Positions 48,449 through 57,393 of a DNA stretch of 64,000 nucleotides are shown piece after piece (the stretch's first letter is position 1; each line of letters opens with the position of its first letter). A program made the position numbers and the translations under genes. Source of the DNA: Achromobacter deleyi (GTDB lineage: Bacteria > Pseudomonadota > Gammaproteobacteria > Burkholderiales > Burkholderiaceae_B); NCBI RefSeq assembly GCF_902859705.1, contig NZ_CADIJO010000013.1, positions 1-64,000 of the forward strand, read 5' to 3'. Below the pieces are notes generated by a model, which was given only the letters and a program-made list of their open reading frames with translations, searched no databases and was not told where the DNA came from.

Positions 48449-48706
48449 GTGATCTCCCCGGAAATTGCTTCGTCCTCTACCTTGATCGGCAATACGCTGG
48501 TGTCGCCCCAGCCAGGGGCGCCGCTGCGTCCGCTTGCCGCCGCCAACGCCGACTGTCTTCAGGCGGCAGCGCCGCCGACGGACACGCCACGGGCGGCCCG
48601 TCGCACACAACTCATGCGCTTGTGGCCGGCCGTGATGCTGTGGCTGATCGGGACGGGTCTGCTGACGCTGCTCAACCTGGCGTCCCGCTTTCTGGCGCCG
48701 TCGTGA
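48449..48706 (+). CDS. Small protein with C-terminal membrane helix, unrecognised
   Basis: 85 residues from a GTG at 48449 with AAGGCAGG upstream. A polar Pro/Ala-rich first half (MISPEIASSSTLIGNTLVSP) is followed by RTQLMRLWPAVMLWLIGTGL-LTLLNLASRF, one hydrophobic helix near the end. Family not recognised. Coding nature is supported by the continuous frame, basic anchor before the helix and ribosome site, but remains unproven. Confidence 0.45.
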   Translation: MISPEIASSSTLIGNTLVSPQPGAPLRPLAAANADCLQAAAPPTDTPRAARRTQLMRLWPAVMLWLIGTGLLTLLNLASRFLAPS

Positions 48707-48715
48707 CGCCCCCGC

Positions 48716-48928
48716 TCAGCCGTCCGCCCAGACGGATTTGCGCGGCACATAGGCCGCCTTGACGTACCGCGCCAGCTCAAGCTCGATCGTCGAGGTCGTG
48801 CTGAGGGGAGGCTGGTCGGGATGCAGAAGCCGTTGGGCGGCTTCCAGGGTGCGGCGGGCGCATCGTTCGGCTTCGGTGACCACGGGTTGCTGCGGGGCAG
48901 CATAGGTTCCAAGCAAGGGGGTAGGCAT
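48716..48928 (-). CDS. Small unrecognised cytoplasmic protein
   Basis: 70 residues from the ATG at 48928, with AGGAG 8 bases upstream. Helical middle (VTEAERCARRTLEAAQRLLH), then TSTIELELARYVKAAYVPRK. No signal, no membrane span, no family recognised. It is convergent with the small membrane-protein gene, 9 bp apart, and divergent from the antiporter gene. Confidence 0.6.
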   Translation of the reverse strand: MPTPLLGTYAAPQQPVVTEAERCARRTLEAAQRLLHPDQPPLSTTSTIELELARYVKAAYVPRKSVWADG

Positions 48929-49026
48929 GGCATGCACTCCTGGAGAGCCATCGGATATGGCCGACGCACCGTAGCAAGTCGCGTGCCCGTGCTAGCCTCA
49001 CCCTGTCCCGGACCGCCCCTTAGCCA

Positions 49027-50115
49027 ATGAAATCGATTCTGCTGTCGGAAAAATTTCTGCTGTTGGCCTGCGCGATTGCCGTCGCGGGTTACCTGGTCGA
49101 CGCCCGCCTGGCCGAGGTCGGCCGGCTGGCGGGGCTGGCCGAAACGGGCGTGTTCATCGCCGCCATCCTGGCGGCCTCGCTGAGCGTGGCGCGGCATGCC
49201 GAACGCATTGCCCGCAAAGTGGGCGACCCCTATGGCAGCATGATCCTGACGCTGTCGGCGGTGGTGGTGGAAGTCATCGTCTTGGCGATCGTGTCGTCCA
49301 AGGCGGGTTCGCCCACCCTGGTGCGCGACAGTATCTATTCCGCCGTCATGCTCGACATCAACGGCATCCTGGGCGTGGCGGCGCTGATCGGCGGTTTCAA
49401 GCACGGTGAACAGTCTTACAACGACGATTCCGCACGCACCTACAGCGTCATGATCCTGACCGCCGTGGCGGTGTCCATGGTCATTCCCGAGCTGGTTCCC
49501 GATGCCAATTGGCGCGCCTACAGCAGCTTCACGATCGTGGCGATGCTGCTGCTGTACGGGGTGTTCCTGCGGATGCAGACCGGGCCGCACAGCTATTTCT
49601 TCAGCTACAGCTACCCCGACAAGAAAATCCGCCCGCCGTCGCCGGACTCGGCTTACCCCAACCGGCGCCAATCGGTCGTCGTCATGGCGGTGGGCATCGC
49701 CGCGGTGGGCGCGCTGGCCGAACTGATGTCCCATTCACTGAATCGCGGCCTGGCGGGTATGGACATCCCCATGGGCCTGGTGGCGCTGGTGGTGGCGGGC
49801 ATTTCGGCCGCCCCGGAAATGTTGACCGCGCTGCGCGCCGCCTTGGCCAACCGGATGCAGTCGGTGGTCAATATCGCGCTGGGCGCGTCCCTGTCCACGG
49901 TGATCCTGACCGTGCCCGCGATGGAGGCGATGGCGCTGTTCACCGGGCAGCGCATCGACATTGCCCTGACGCCGCTGCAGACCCTGATGATGCTGGTCAC
50001 GCTGCTGGTGGCGGCGATCAACCTGAACGACGGGCAGACCAACGCCATTGAAGGCATGACGCACTTTGTGCTGTTCGGCGCTTTCCTGATGCTGCTGGGG
50101 CTGGGACTGTCGTAA
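49027..50115 (+). CDS. chaA: ChaA-type Ca2+(Na+)/H+ antiporter
   Basis: 362 residues, about 11 membrane helices. The two inverted Na/Ca-exchanger motifs are seen: MILTLSAVVVEVIVLAIVSS with LDINGILGVAALIGGFKHGE in the first half, and LVVAGISAAPEMLTALRAAL with NIALGASLSTVILTVPAMEA in the second. The acidic residues in VVEV and APEM are the cation site. E. coli ChaA is of the same length. It exports calcium or sodium in exchange for protons. Single gene, no partner. Confidence 0.88.
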   Translation: MKSILLSEKFLLLACAIAVAGYLVDARLAEVGRLAGLAETGVFIAAILAASLSVARHAERIARKVGDPYGSMILTLSAVVVEVIVLAIVSSKAGSPTLVRDSIYSAVMLDINGILGVAALIGGFKHGEQSYNDDSARTYSVMILTAVAVSMVIPELVPDANWRAYSSFTIVAMLLLYGVFLRMQTGPHSYFFSYSYPDKKIRPPSPDSAYPNRRQSVVVMAVGIAAVGALAELMSHSLNRGLAGMDIPMGLVALVVAGISAAPEMLTALRAALANRMQSVVNIALGASLSTVILTVPAMEAMALFTGQRIDIALTPLQTLMMLVTLLVAAINLNDGQTNAIEGMTHFVLFGAFLMLLGLGLS

Positions 50116-50139
50116 GCCGCTTGCCCGCCACCGCCTGCC

Positions 50140-51045
50140 TTACAGATCGTTCAGCGCCTTTTCCCGCAGGTGCCCGGCCAGGTATTCCACCAGCGACCGC
50201 ACCTTGCTGGCCATCAGCCGCTGATGGGTCATCAGCGCGAACACGGGCCGCGGCGGCGGTTCCGCTTCCGGCAGCAAGGGCACCAGCCGACCCGCCGCGA
50301 CGTGGTCGGCGATGGCCCAGGCCGGGGCAAAGACAATGCCGGCGCCGGCCGCCGCCGCGGTCACCACGCCGTCCACCGTGTTCGAGCGCATCCGCGTGGG
50401 CACCCGCACCGTGACGGGCTGGCCGCCTTGCATCAGGGTCCACATCTCTTCGTTCGCCTGGTGGCTGTAGACCAGGCCGTCGTGCTGCGCCAGGTCGTGC
50501 AGGTTGGCGGGCTTGCCACGCCGCGCCAGGTAGTCGGGTGAGGCGCTCAGGACCCAGCGGATCGACCCCAGCCGCCGCGCGACCAGGCTGGAGCTGGGCT
50601 GCTCGCCCACCAGCACGGCCAGGTCGATGCCTTCTTCCAGCAGATTGACCGGGCGGTCGAGCAGGTGCAGGTCCAGCGTCACGTTGGGGTGGCGCATCAG
50701 GAACTTGGCCAGCAAAGGCTGCAAATGCACCCGGCCGTACAACGTCGGTGCGGTGACGCGCAGCCGGCCCGAGGGTTCGGCGGCGTCGGTCTGCATGCTG
50801 CTTTCAAGTTCGTCGATGTCGGCCAACAGGCGCTTGGCCTCGGCGTAATAGCGCTGGCCGGCTTCGGTCAGGCGCAGGGCCCGGGTCGAGCGCACCAGCA
50901 GCCGCGTGCCCAGGCGTTCTTCCAGCGCGCTCAGGTGCCGGCTGACCGACGCCAGTGAAATCCCGCTGACGCGCGACGCGCCGCTGAGACTGCCCTGGTC
51001 CACCGCTGCCACCAGCAGCGCCATGCCTTCCGATCTGTTCACCAT
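50140..51045 (-). CDS. LysR-family regulator
   Basis: 301 residues from the ATG at 51045. Helix-turn-helix: ALLVAAVDQGSLSGASRVSG, ISLASVSRHLSALEERLGTR. The effector-binding domain contains LRVTAPTLYGRVHLQPLLAK and DLAVLVGEQPSSSLVARRLG, close to the AaeR/PtrR-like subgroup. Divergent from the MFS exporter gene, which it probably controls. A repeated TGCAAGGCTG lies between them. Confidence 0.91.
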   Translation of the reverse strand: MVNRSEGMALLVAAVDQGSLSGASRVSGISLASVSRHLSALEERLGTRLLVRSTRALRLTEAGQRYYAEAKRLLADIDELESSMQTDAAEPSGRLRVTAPTLYGRVHLQPLLAKFLMRHPNVTLDLHLLDRPVNLLEEGIDLAVLVGEQPSSSLVARRLGSIRWVLSASPDYLARRGKPANLHDLAQHDGLVYSHQANEEMWTLMQGGQPVTVRVPTRMRSNTVDGVVTAAAAGAGIVFAPAWAIADHVAAGRLVPLLPEAEPPPRPVFALMTHQRLMASKVRSLVEYLAGHLREKALNDL

Positions 51046-51102
51046 ATGCCTGCCCTTCACGTCTTTCCGTCGCGGTTTCATGCGCCTTCAGTATTTCATA
51101 TT

Positions 51103-51144
51103 TGCAAGGCTGCTTTACAGATTTTGCTATTCCCTGCAAGGCTG
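51103..51144. promoter_or_regulatory. Direct repeat in the LysR/MFS divergent region
   Basis: TGCAAGGCTG occurs twice, at 51103-51112 and 51135-51144, 32 bp apart (about three helix turns), in the 145-bp gap between the two starts. It may mark binding sites of the LysR protein on one DNA face. Confidence 0.35.
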
Positions 51145-51190
51145 GGGACTTCCATACTTGGGCCCTGCCCTCCGTTTTCCAGTTCTCCCC

Positions 51191-52576
51191 ATGTCTGCCT
51201 CTCCCCTTCCCCCCGCCCCCCTGACGCCTGCCGCCCGCCGCTATGCGATGCTGGCCGTCTCCCTGTCCATCTCGATGGCGACGCTGGACACGTCCATGAC
51301 CAACACGGCGCTGCCGTCGATTGCCACGCAACTGGGCGTCAGCGCGGCGGACGTGATCGGTGTGGTCACGATCTATCAGCTGGTCATGGTGGCGACGATG
51401 CTGCCGCTGGCGGCGCTGGCCGGCAAGATCGGCCACCGGCGGGTGTTCATGCCGGCGCTGTGGCTGTTCCTGGTGGCCTCGGTGTGGTGCGGCGCGGCAC
51501 CGTCGCTGTGGTCGCTGGAAGCCGCGCGGGCGGTGCAGGGCCTGGCCGCCGCGGCGCTGATGGGTTGCAACATGGCGCTGGTCACCGCCATCTATCCGAA
51601 GGAACAACTGGGCCGGGGCATGGGCCTGAACGCCATGATCGCAGCGGCCTCGCTGGCCGGCGGGCCGGTGCTGGCTTCGGCCATGCTGACAGTGCTGAGC
51701 TGGCACTGGCTGTTCTACGTCAACGTGCCGTTCTGCCTGGTGGCACTGGCTCTGGCCGGCGGCCACCTGCCCCGCAGGCCCGGCGACGGCAAGGCGCTGG
51801 ACGCGGGCGCGGCCGTGCTTTGCGCACTGGCCTTTGGCCTGGCGGTGCTGGGCCTGGAACGCGTGGCCACGCCGGACTGGGGCGCCGCGCTGGTCTGGGG
51901 CCTGGGCCTGGCGTGCTGGGCGCTGCTGCTCAGGCGCGAACGCGCCAATGCGCACGCCATCGTGCCGCTGGACCTGCTGCGCCTGCCGCCGTTCTCGACG
52001 TCGGTGCTGATCTGCGTGCTGGCGTTCGCTGCCCAGGGCGCGGCCATGGTGGCGCTGCCCTTTCTCTTGAACCAGACGCTGGGCCGCGACATTGCCGAGG
52101 TCGGCCTGCTGATCGCGCCGTGGCCCGTGATGGGCGCCTGCCTGGCGCCGTTCTCGGGCAAGTGGTCGGACCGGATTTCCGCCGGCCTGCTGGGCCTGAT
52201 CGGCCTGGCCTTGCTGGCCGCAGGCCTTGGGTGCGTGAGCGCGCTGCCGGCCGGCGCGCCGATGTGGGCGGTGATGCTGCCCATGGCGCTGTGCGGCACG
52301 GGCTTTGGCCTGTTCCTGTCGCCCAATCAGCGCTTCATCATGTTCAGCGTGCCTGCGCATCGCGCCAGCGTGGCCAGCGGCCTGTCGGGCCTGGCCCGAC
52401 TGCTGGGGCAGACGATGGGCGCGGCCTTCGTGGCGGCATGCTTTGCCGTGAATGCCCGGCTGGGGGCCACCTGGGCGCTGTGGGCGGCGGTGGGGTTTGC
52501 GCTGGCCGGCAGCGCGGCCAGCGGCCTGCTGGAACGCGTCACGCGGCAGGCCAGGCAGGCCGTGGCGGCCTCGTGA
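51191..52576 (+). CDS. MFS multidrug exporter (DHA2/EmrB-QacA type)
   Basis: 461 residues, 12-14 membrane helices. The family motif C is present as LDTSMTNTALPSIATQLG (about 33-50), motif A as ALAGKIGHRRVF. Later helices include WHWLFYVNVPFCLVALALAG, the usual DHA2 signature. Proton-driven export of drugs or metabolites. Divergent from the LysR gene. The 3' end runs into a 14-bp tandem repeat that starts at the stop codon. Confidence 0.9.
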   Translation: MSASPLPPAPLTPAARRYAMLAVSLSISMATLDTSMTNTALPSIATQLGVSAADVIGVVTIYQLVMVATMLPLAALAGKIGHRRVFMPALWLFLVASVWCGAAPSLWSLEAARAVQGLAAAALMGCNMALVTAIYPKEQLGRGMGLNAMIAAASLAGGPVLASAMLTVLSWHWLFYVNVPFCLVALALAGGHLPRRPGDGKALDAGAAVLCALAFGLAVLGLERVATPDWGAALVWGLGLACWALLLRRERANAHAIVPLDLLRLPPFSTSVLICVLAFAAQGAAMVALPFLLNQTLGRDIAEVGLLIAPWPVMGACLAPFSGKWSDRISAGLLGLIGLALLAAGLGCVSALPAGAPMWAVMLPMALCGTGFGLFLSPNQRFIMFSVPAHRASVASGLSGLARLLGQTMGAAFVAACFAVNARLGATWALWAAVGFALAGSAASGLLERVTRQARQAVAAS

Positions 52577-52655
52577 AGCGAGACCTCATGAAGCGGGCAT
52601 CATGAAGCTGGCCCCATGATGTCGGCCTCATGAAGCCAGCCCCATGATGCGAACA
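52571..52655. repeat. 14-bp tandem repeat at the stop codon of the MFS gene
   Basis: Units at 52586 (tcatgaagcgggca), 52600 (tcatgaagctggcc), 52614 (ccatgatgtcggcc), 52628 (tcatgaagccagcc) and 52642 (ccatgatgcgaaca) follow a 15-base leading unit at 52571 (tcgtgaagcgagacc) that contains the stop codon TGA. The array fills most of the space to the convergent LacI gene. Confidence 0.85.
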
Positions 52656-52675
52656 GCACCGCCTGGCCGCCCCGG

Positions 52676-53737
52676 CTAGGGCAGGTTCTCGCGAAAGACG
52701 ACCTGGCTGCGGTTCAATTCCACGCCGGTCATCGCGCCGCGTCTGTCGCGCACATTGCAGAAGATCCGCACGCAGCTCATCAAGGCCTCGACCGGGCTTT
52801 GCGTGATGACGGCGTCCATGGTGCCGTCGATCAGCAAGGCCCGCGTGTCCGGGGTCAGGCCGTGGCCGATGAATACCACCTTGTGCTGCAGGCCGGCTTC
52901 TTTCAGCGCCCGCGCAACGCCGTCCGAAGCGCCGCCGATGTTGTAGATGCCGGCCAGCTGCGGATACTGCTCCAGCAGGTGCCGCGTCTGTTCGTAGTTG
53001 CGCTGGGCGTCGTCATAGCCTTCGCGCAGGTCGACTACCTGCATGGCCTGGAACTGCTCCGCATAGAGCTGCAGGAAGCCGCCTTCGCGTTCTTCATGCG
53101 CCCGGTAATGGCGCGAGCCTGCGATCAACGCCACGTGTGCCGCGCGCGGCCCGATGAAGCGCGCCAGCAGGTAGCCGGCCGTGCGGCCGGCGGCGCGGTT
53201 GTCCAGCCCCACATAGGCCACGCGCGCGCTGTTGGCCAGGTCGGAAATCAGCGTCACCGTGGGCACGCCCCGCTGCGCCAGAGCGGCCACGGCTTCGCGA
53301 ACCACGGGGTGCTCCAGCGCCATGAAGGCGATGCCGTCGGCGCGCTTGCCATGATGGGCCAGCGCCTCGGCCAAGGCCTGCGGATTGAAGCTTTCCACGT
53401 AGTCGACCTGGCACCGTGCATTGAACGGCGCGACGTGCTCGTGCGCGTAGCTCACGCTGTCGCCCAGCATGCGCAGGAATCGGTTGCTGCCGCGCGGCAG
53501 CAGGATGACCAGACGCATGGGGTCGGGCGCCATGGCCGCCTGCAGGCCCCCTTCGGGCAGATAGTCGAGTTCGGCGGCGGCCTTCAACACGCGCTGCGCC
53601 GTGCTGCTGCGCACGCCGGGGCGCCGGTGCAACACGCGGTCGGCCGTGGCGCTGGACACGCCGGCCAGCGCCGCCACATCGGCCAGGGTGGCCAGCTTGC
53701 GTTCTCGAGAATTTCGATTCACATCAAAACCCATCAT
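52676..53737 (-). CDS. LacI-family regulator of the acid-sugar locus
   Basis: 353 residues. The helix-turn-helix is ATLADVAALAGVSSATADRV followed by LHRRPGVRSSTAQRVLKAAA. The periplasmic-binding-protein-like effector domain begins at LVILLPRGSNRFL, with AYVGLDNRAAGRTAGYLLAR and AGIYNIGGASDGVARALKEA. It is divergent from the TRAP receptor gene, so it probably represses the TRAP, RuBisCO-like and DUF1537 operon until its sugar ligand is present. Confidence 0.92.
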   Translation of the reverse strand: MMGFDVNRNSRERKLATLADVAALAGVSSATADRVLHRRPGVRSSTAQRVLKAAAELDYLPEGGLQAAMAPDPMRLVILLPRGSNRFLRMLGDSVSYAHEHVAPFNARCQVDYVESFNPQALAEALAHHGKRADGIAFMALEHPVVREAVAALAQRGVPTVTLISDLANSARVAYVGLDNRAAGRTAGYLLARFIGPRAAHVALIAGSRHYRAHEEREGGFLQLYAEQFQAMQVVDLREGYDDAQRNYEQTRHLLEQYPQLAGIYNIGGASDGVARALKEAGLQHKVVFIGHGLTPDTRALLIDGTMDAVITQSPVEALMSCVRIFCNVRDRRGAMTGVELNRSQVVFRENLP

Positions 53738-53849
53738 TTTTCAGGTTTGACGATGATAGCGCCGGTTCACTATTGTCCGGGATGCCGCAGGGTAGTCGGA
53801 TTGTTGTGGCACCTCAAAAAACATCATAACTACGATTCTGGAGACAACC

Positions 53850-54872
53850 ATGAAGCTGCTCACCCGCCGCAGTGCCCTGCGCCGCCTGTGCGCCCTGCCC
53901 GCCGCAGCCGCCCTGGGCGGCGGTTTCCCGTTGATCGCCCGCGCGGCCGACTACTCGCTCAAGTACGGCAACAACCTGCCCGTCACGCATCCGCTGAACA
54001 TCCGCGCCCAGGAAGCGGCCGATCGCATCCTGAAGGAAAGCAACGGCCGCGTCGACATCAAGATCTTCCCCAACAACCAGCTGGGCGGCGACACCGACAT
54101 GCTGGCGCAGGTGCGCTCGGGCGGCATCGACTTCTTCACGCCGTCGGCGCTGGTCATCGCCACGCTGGTGCCGGTGGCCGCGATCAACGCCGTGGGCTTT
54201 GCCTTCAAGGACTACGGCCAGGTGTGGGGCGCCATGGATGGCGCCCTGGGCGCCCACGTGCGGGCGGCCATCGCGCAGCGCCGGCTCTATGCCTTCGAGA
54301 AAATGTGGGACAACGGCTTTCGCCAGACCACCAGCAGCAAGGCGCCGGTCGCCAGCGCCGCGGACATGGGCGGACTGAAGATCCGCGTGCCCGTCAGCCC
54401 CTTGCCGATCTCGATGTTCAAGGGCCTGGGCGCCGCCCCCGCCAGCCTGCAGTTCAGCGAGGTCTATTCCTCATTGCAGACCAAGGTGGTGGACGCGCAG
54501 GAAAACCCGCTGCCGATCATCCAGGTCGCCAAGCTGTACGAAGTGCAGAAATACTGCTCGCTGACCAACCACATCTGGGACGGCTACTGGTTCATTGCCA
54601 ACGGCCGCATGTGGGAAGGCCTGCCCGAGGACCTGAAGACCGTGGTGGCGCGCGGCATCAACGAGGCCGGCCTGGCGCAGCGCGAAGACATCAAGAAGCT
54701 CAACGCCTCGGTCCAGGCCGACCTGGAAGCCAAGGGCCTGCAATTCAACCAGCCGTCGGCCGACAGCTTCCGCGAACAGTTGCGCCGCGCGGGCTTCTAC
54801 AGCGAATGGCAGCAGCGCTTTGGCCAGGACGCCTGGACGCTGCTGGAACAGGCCGTCGGCAAGCTCGCCTGA
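53850..54872 (+). CDS. TRAP transporter solute receptor (DctP family)
   Basis: 340 residues. The signal peptide has paired arginines (TRRSALRRLCALPAAAALGG), so either Sec or Tat export is possible. DctP marks: YGNNLPVTHPLNIRAQEAAD near the mature start, NNQLGGDTDMLAQVRSGGID and LKIRVPVSPLPISMFKGLGA with the conserved ligand-binding Arg. It binds a carboxylate, here presumably a sugar acid. The GGAGACAACC before the ATG is a good ribosome site. Confidence 0.92.
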   Translation: MKLLTRRSALRRLCALPAAAALGGGFPLIARAADYSLKYGNNLPVTHPLNIRAQEAADRILKESNGRVDIKIFPNNQLGGDTDMLAQVRSGGIDFFTPSALVIATLVPVAAINAVGFAFKDYGQVWGAMDGALGAHVRAAIAQRRLYAFEKMWDNGFRQTTSSKAPVASAADMGGLKIRVPVSPLPISMFKGLGAAPASLQFSEVYSSLQTKVVDAQENPLPIIQVAKLYEVQKYCSLTNHIWDGYWFIANGRMWEGLPEDLKTVVARGINEAGLAQREDIKKLNASVQADLEAKGLQFNQPSADSFREQLRRAGFYSEWQQRFGQDAWTLLEQAVGKLA

Positions 54873-54882
54873 GGACGCGGAC

Positions 54883-56775
54883 ATGGCTTCGCTATCCCCT
54901 CCCCACGCCAGCACGCCGCTCTTGCCCGCGCATCCGCTGCGGCGCGCGGCCCAGGCGCTGGACGCGGCGCTCGGCAGCCTGGTCGAGCTGGCCGCCGCCG
55001 CCATCGTGCTGATCGAGATCCTGGTCCTGTTCGCGGGCGTCGTTGCGCGCTATGTCTTTCATAGCCCGCTGGTCTGGTCCGACGAGCTGGCCTCGATCCT
55101 GTTTCTCTGGCTGTCGATGCTGGGCGCCGTGGTGGCGCTGCGCCGCGGCGAGCACATGCGCATGACGGCGCTGGTCAACAACATCGCGCCCGCGCGCCGC
55201 GCGCAGCTGGAAGCGGGCGCGCTGGCCGCTTCGCTGGCGTTCCTGGTCCTGATCCTGGCGCCGGCCATCGAATACGCCCACGAAGAACACTTCATCATCA
55301 CGCCCGCGCTGGAACTGAGCAACGCGTGGCGCGCCGCCGCCATTCCGGTGGGCATGGGGTTGATGGCGGTCATCGCCCTGCTGCGGATGCTGCGCACCCA
55401 GACGCTGTCCCAGATGCTGCTGGCGCTGGCCGGGGCGGCGGCCGTGGTCGCGGCATTCTGGCTGGCGCAGCCGGTATTCTCGGGCCTGGGCAAGCTGAAC
55501 CTGCTGATCTTCTTTGTCGGCATCGTCGCCGCCACCGTGTTTGCCGGCGTGCCCATTGCGTTTTCCTTCGCCCTGGCCACGTTCTCGTACCTGGCGCTGA
55601 CCACCCATACGCCGATGCTGGTGATGGTGGGACGCCTGGACGAAGGCATGTCGCACCTGATGCTGCTGGCCGTGCCGCTGTTCATCTTCCTGGGGTCGCT
55701 GATCGAAATGACCGGCATGGCCCGCGCCATGATCCAGTTCCTGGCCAGCCTGCTGGGCCACGTGCGCGGCGGCCTGTCGTACGTGCTGATCGGCGCGATG
55801 TACCTGGTGTCCGGCATCTCGGGGTCCAAGATCGCGGACATGGCGGCCATTGCGCCGGTGCTGTTTCCGGAAATGCAGAAGCGCGGCGCCAAGCCCGGCG
55901 ACCTGGTCGCGCTGCTCTCGGCCACCGGCGCCCAGACCGAGACCATTCCCCCCTCGATCGTGCTGATCACCATCGGGTCGGTGACCGGCGTGTCCATCGC
56001 CGCCTTGTTCACCGGAGGCCTGCTGCCCGCCGTGGTGCTGGGCCTGGCCCTGTGTTCGGTGGTCTGGTGGCGCTACCGCCGGGAAGACCTGAGCCTGGCG
56101 CAGCGCTTCTCGCCGCGCGAGATCGGCCGCTACTTCGTCATCGCCCTGCCCGCCGTGGCGCTGCCTTTCGTGATCCGCGCCGCCGTGGTCGAAGGCGTGG
56201 CGACCGCCACCGAGGTCTCGACCATCGGCATCGTGTATTCCGTGGTGATCGGCCTGGTGTTCTACCGGCGCTTCGACCTGGCGCGGATCAAGCCCATGCT
56301 GATCGAGACCGCATCGCTGTCCGGCGCCATCATGCTGATCGTCGGCTGCGCCACCGCCATGGCCTGGGCCCTGACGCAATCCGGGTTCTCGGGCGACCTG
56401 GCCCGGTTGATGGCCGGCATGCCCGGCGGCAGCTACGGCTTTCTGGCGGTCTCGATCGTGGCCTTCATCATCCTGGGCAGCGTGCTGGAAGGCATTCCCG
56501 CCATCGTGCTGTTCGGCCCGCTGCTGTTTCCCGTGGCGGCGCAGGCCGGCGTGCACGAAGTCCACTACGCCATGGTGGTGATCTTCGCCATGGGCATCGG
56601 CCTGTTCGCCCCGCCTTTCGGTGTGGGCTACTACGGCGCCTGCGCCATCAGCCGCGTCGACCCCAATGCCGGCATCCGCCCGATCTGGGGCTACATCGGC
56701 GCGTTGCTGGTGGGGCTGGTGATCGTGGCGGCCTTCCCCTGGTTTTCGACCGGCTTTCTCAAATCCGTTCCCTGA
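54883..56775 (+). CDS. Fused TRAP transporter permease (DctQ-DctM)
   Basis: 630 residues in one chain. The small DctQ part covers about residues 1-190 (four helices; VARYVFHSPLVWSDELASIL, RRGEHMRMTALV). The large DctM part follows from about 200, with FAGVPIAFSFALATFSYLAL, AVPLFIFLGSLIEMTGMARA, MYLVSGISGSKIADMAAIAP and GATGAQTE-type loops. The fusion gives a fixed one-to-one ratio. It imports the DctP ligand with sodium. It lies 10 bp after the receptor gene. Confidence 0.93.
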   Translation: MASLSPPHASTPLLPAHPLRRAAQALDAALGSLVELAAAAIVLIEILVLFAGVVARYVFHSPLVWSDELASILFLWLSMLGAVVALRRGEHMRMTALVNNIAPARRAQLEAGALAASLAFLVLILAPAIEYAHEEHFIITPALELSNAWRAAAIPVGMGLMAVIALLRMLRTQTLSQMLLALAGAAAVVAAFWLAQPVFSGLGKLNLLIFFVGIVAATVFAGVPIAFSFALATFSYLALTTHTPMLVMVGRLDEGMSHLMLLAVPLFIFLGSLIEMTGMARAMIQFLASLLGHVRGGLSYVLIGAMYLVSGISGSKIADMAAIAPVLFPEMQKRGAKPGDLVALLSATGAQTETIPPSIVLITIGSVTGVSIAALFTGGLLPAVVLGLALCSVVWWRYRREDLSLAQRFSPREIGRYFVIALPAVALPFVIRAAVVEGVATATEVSTIGIVYSVVIGLVFYRRFDLARIKPMLIETASLSGAIMLIVGCATAMAWALTQSGFSGDLARLMAGMPGGSYGFLAVSIVAFIILGSVLEGIPAIVLFGPLLFPVAAQAGVHEVHYAMVVIFAMGIGLFAPPFGVGYYGACAISRVDPNAGIRPIWGYIGALLVGLVIVAAFPWFSTGFLKSVP

Positions 56776-56819
56776 GCCCCCGGCGGCTGCGGCCGCCCCT
56801 TCCTTTACAAAGAGCCGTC

Positions 56820-57359
56820 ATGAGTCGTTTTCTAGGCGAAATCCGCCAACTCGGTTACGTGGTGCCCGACATCGAGGCCGCCATGGACTACTGGAGCCGC
56901 ACGCTGGGCGTCGGCCCCTGGTTCTACAACCCCGCCGTGCCCATCGTGAACTACCGCTACGACGGCGTGGCCCACGAGCCGCACAACTCGGTGGCGCTGG
57001 CCAACTCGGGCTTCGTGCAGGTCGAACTGATCCAGACCCGCAACGACGTGCCGTCGATGTACCGCGACTTCCTGCAGGCAGGCCGCACCGGCCTGCAGCA
57101 CGTGGCCTACTGGACCGAGGACTACGACGCCGATCTGGCGCGGCTGCTGCAACAGGGCTTCGTGCCCAAGATGAGCGGCGAGGTCGGCGAGAAAGGCCGC
57201 TTCATCTACTTCGACACCGAATACCACCCGGGCACGGTCATCGAGCTTTCCGAGGTGGCCGGCCCCAAGGGCCGCCTGTTCGACCTGATCCGCGCCAGCG
57301 CGCAGGACTGGGACGGCCGCGACCCGGTGCGTCCCTTTCCCGACCTGAACCAGCTGTGA
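56820..57359 (+). CDS. VOC-family protein of the acid-sugar locus
   Basis: 179 residues. IRQLGYVVPDIEAAMDYWSR (8-27) and VGPWFYNP resemble methylmalonyl-CoA-epimerase-like and sugar-acid isomerase-like VOC proteins. Candidate metal ligands are His in LQHVAYWTED and Glu in TVIELSEV. It lies between the TRAP permease and the RuBisCO-like gene, so an isomerase or epimerase step is possible. Substrate unknown. Confidence 0.82.
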   Translation: MSRFLGEIRQLGYVVPDIEAAMDYWSRTLGVGPWFYNPAVPIVNYRYDGVAHEPHNSVALANSGFVQVELIQTRNDVPSMYRDFLQAGRTGLQHVAYWTEDYDADLARLLQQGFVPKMSGEVGEKGRFIYFDTEYHPGTVIELSEVAGPKGRLFDLIRASAQDWDGRDPVRPFPDLNQL

Positions 57360-57393
57360 TGCCCGCCTTCCGCCTCGACCTTCGGCCCGCGCC

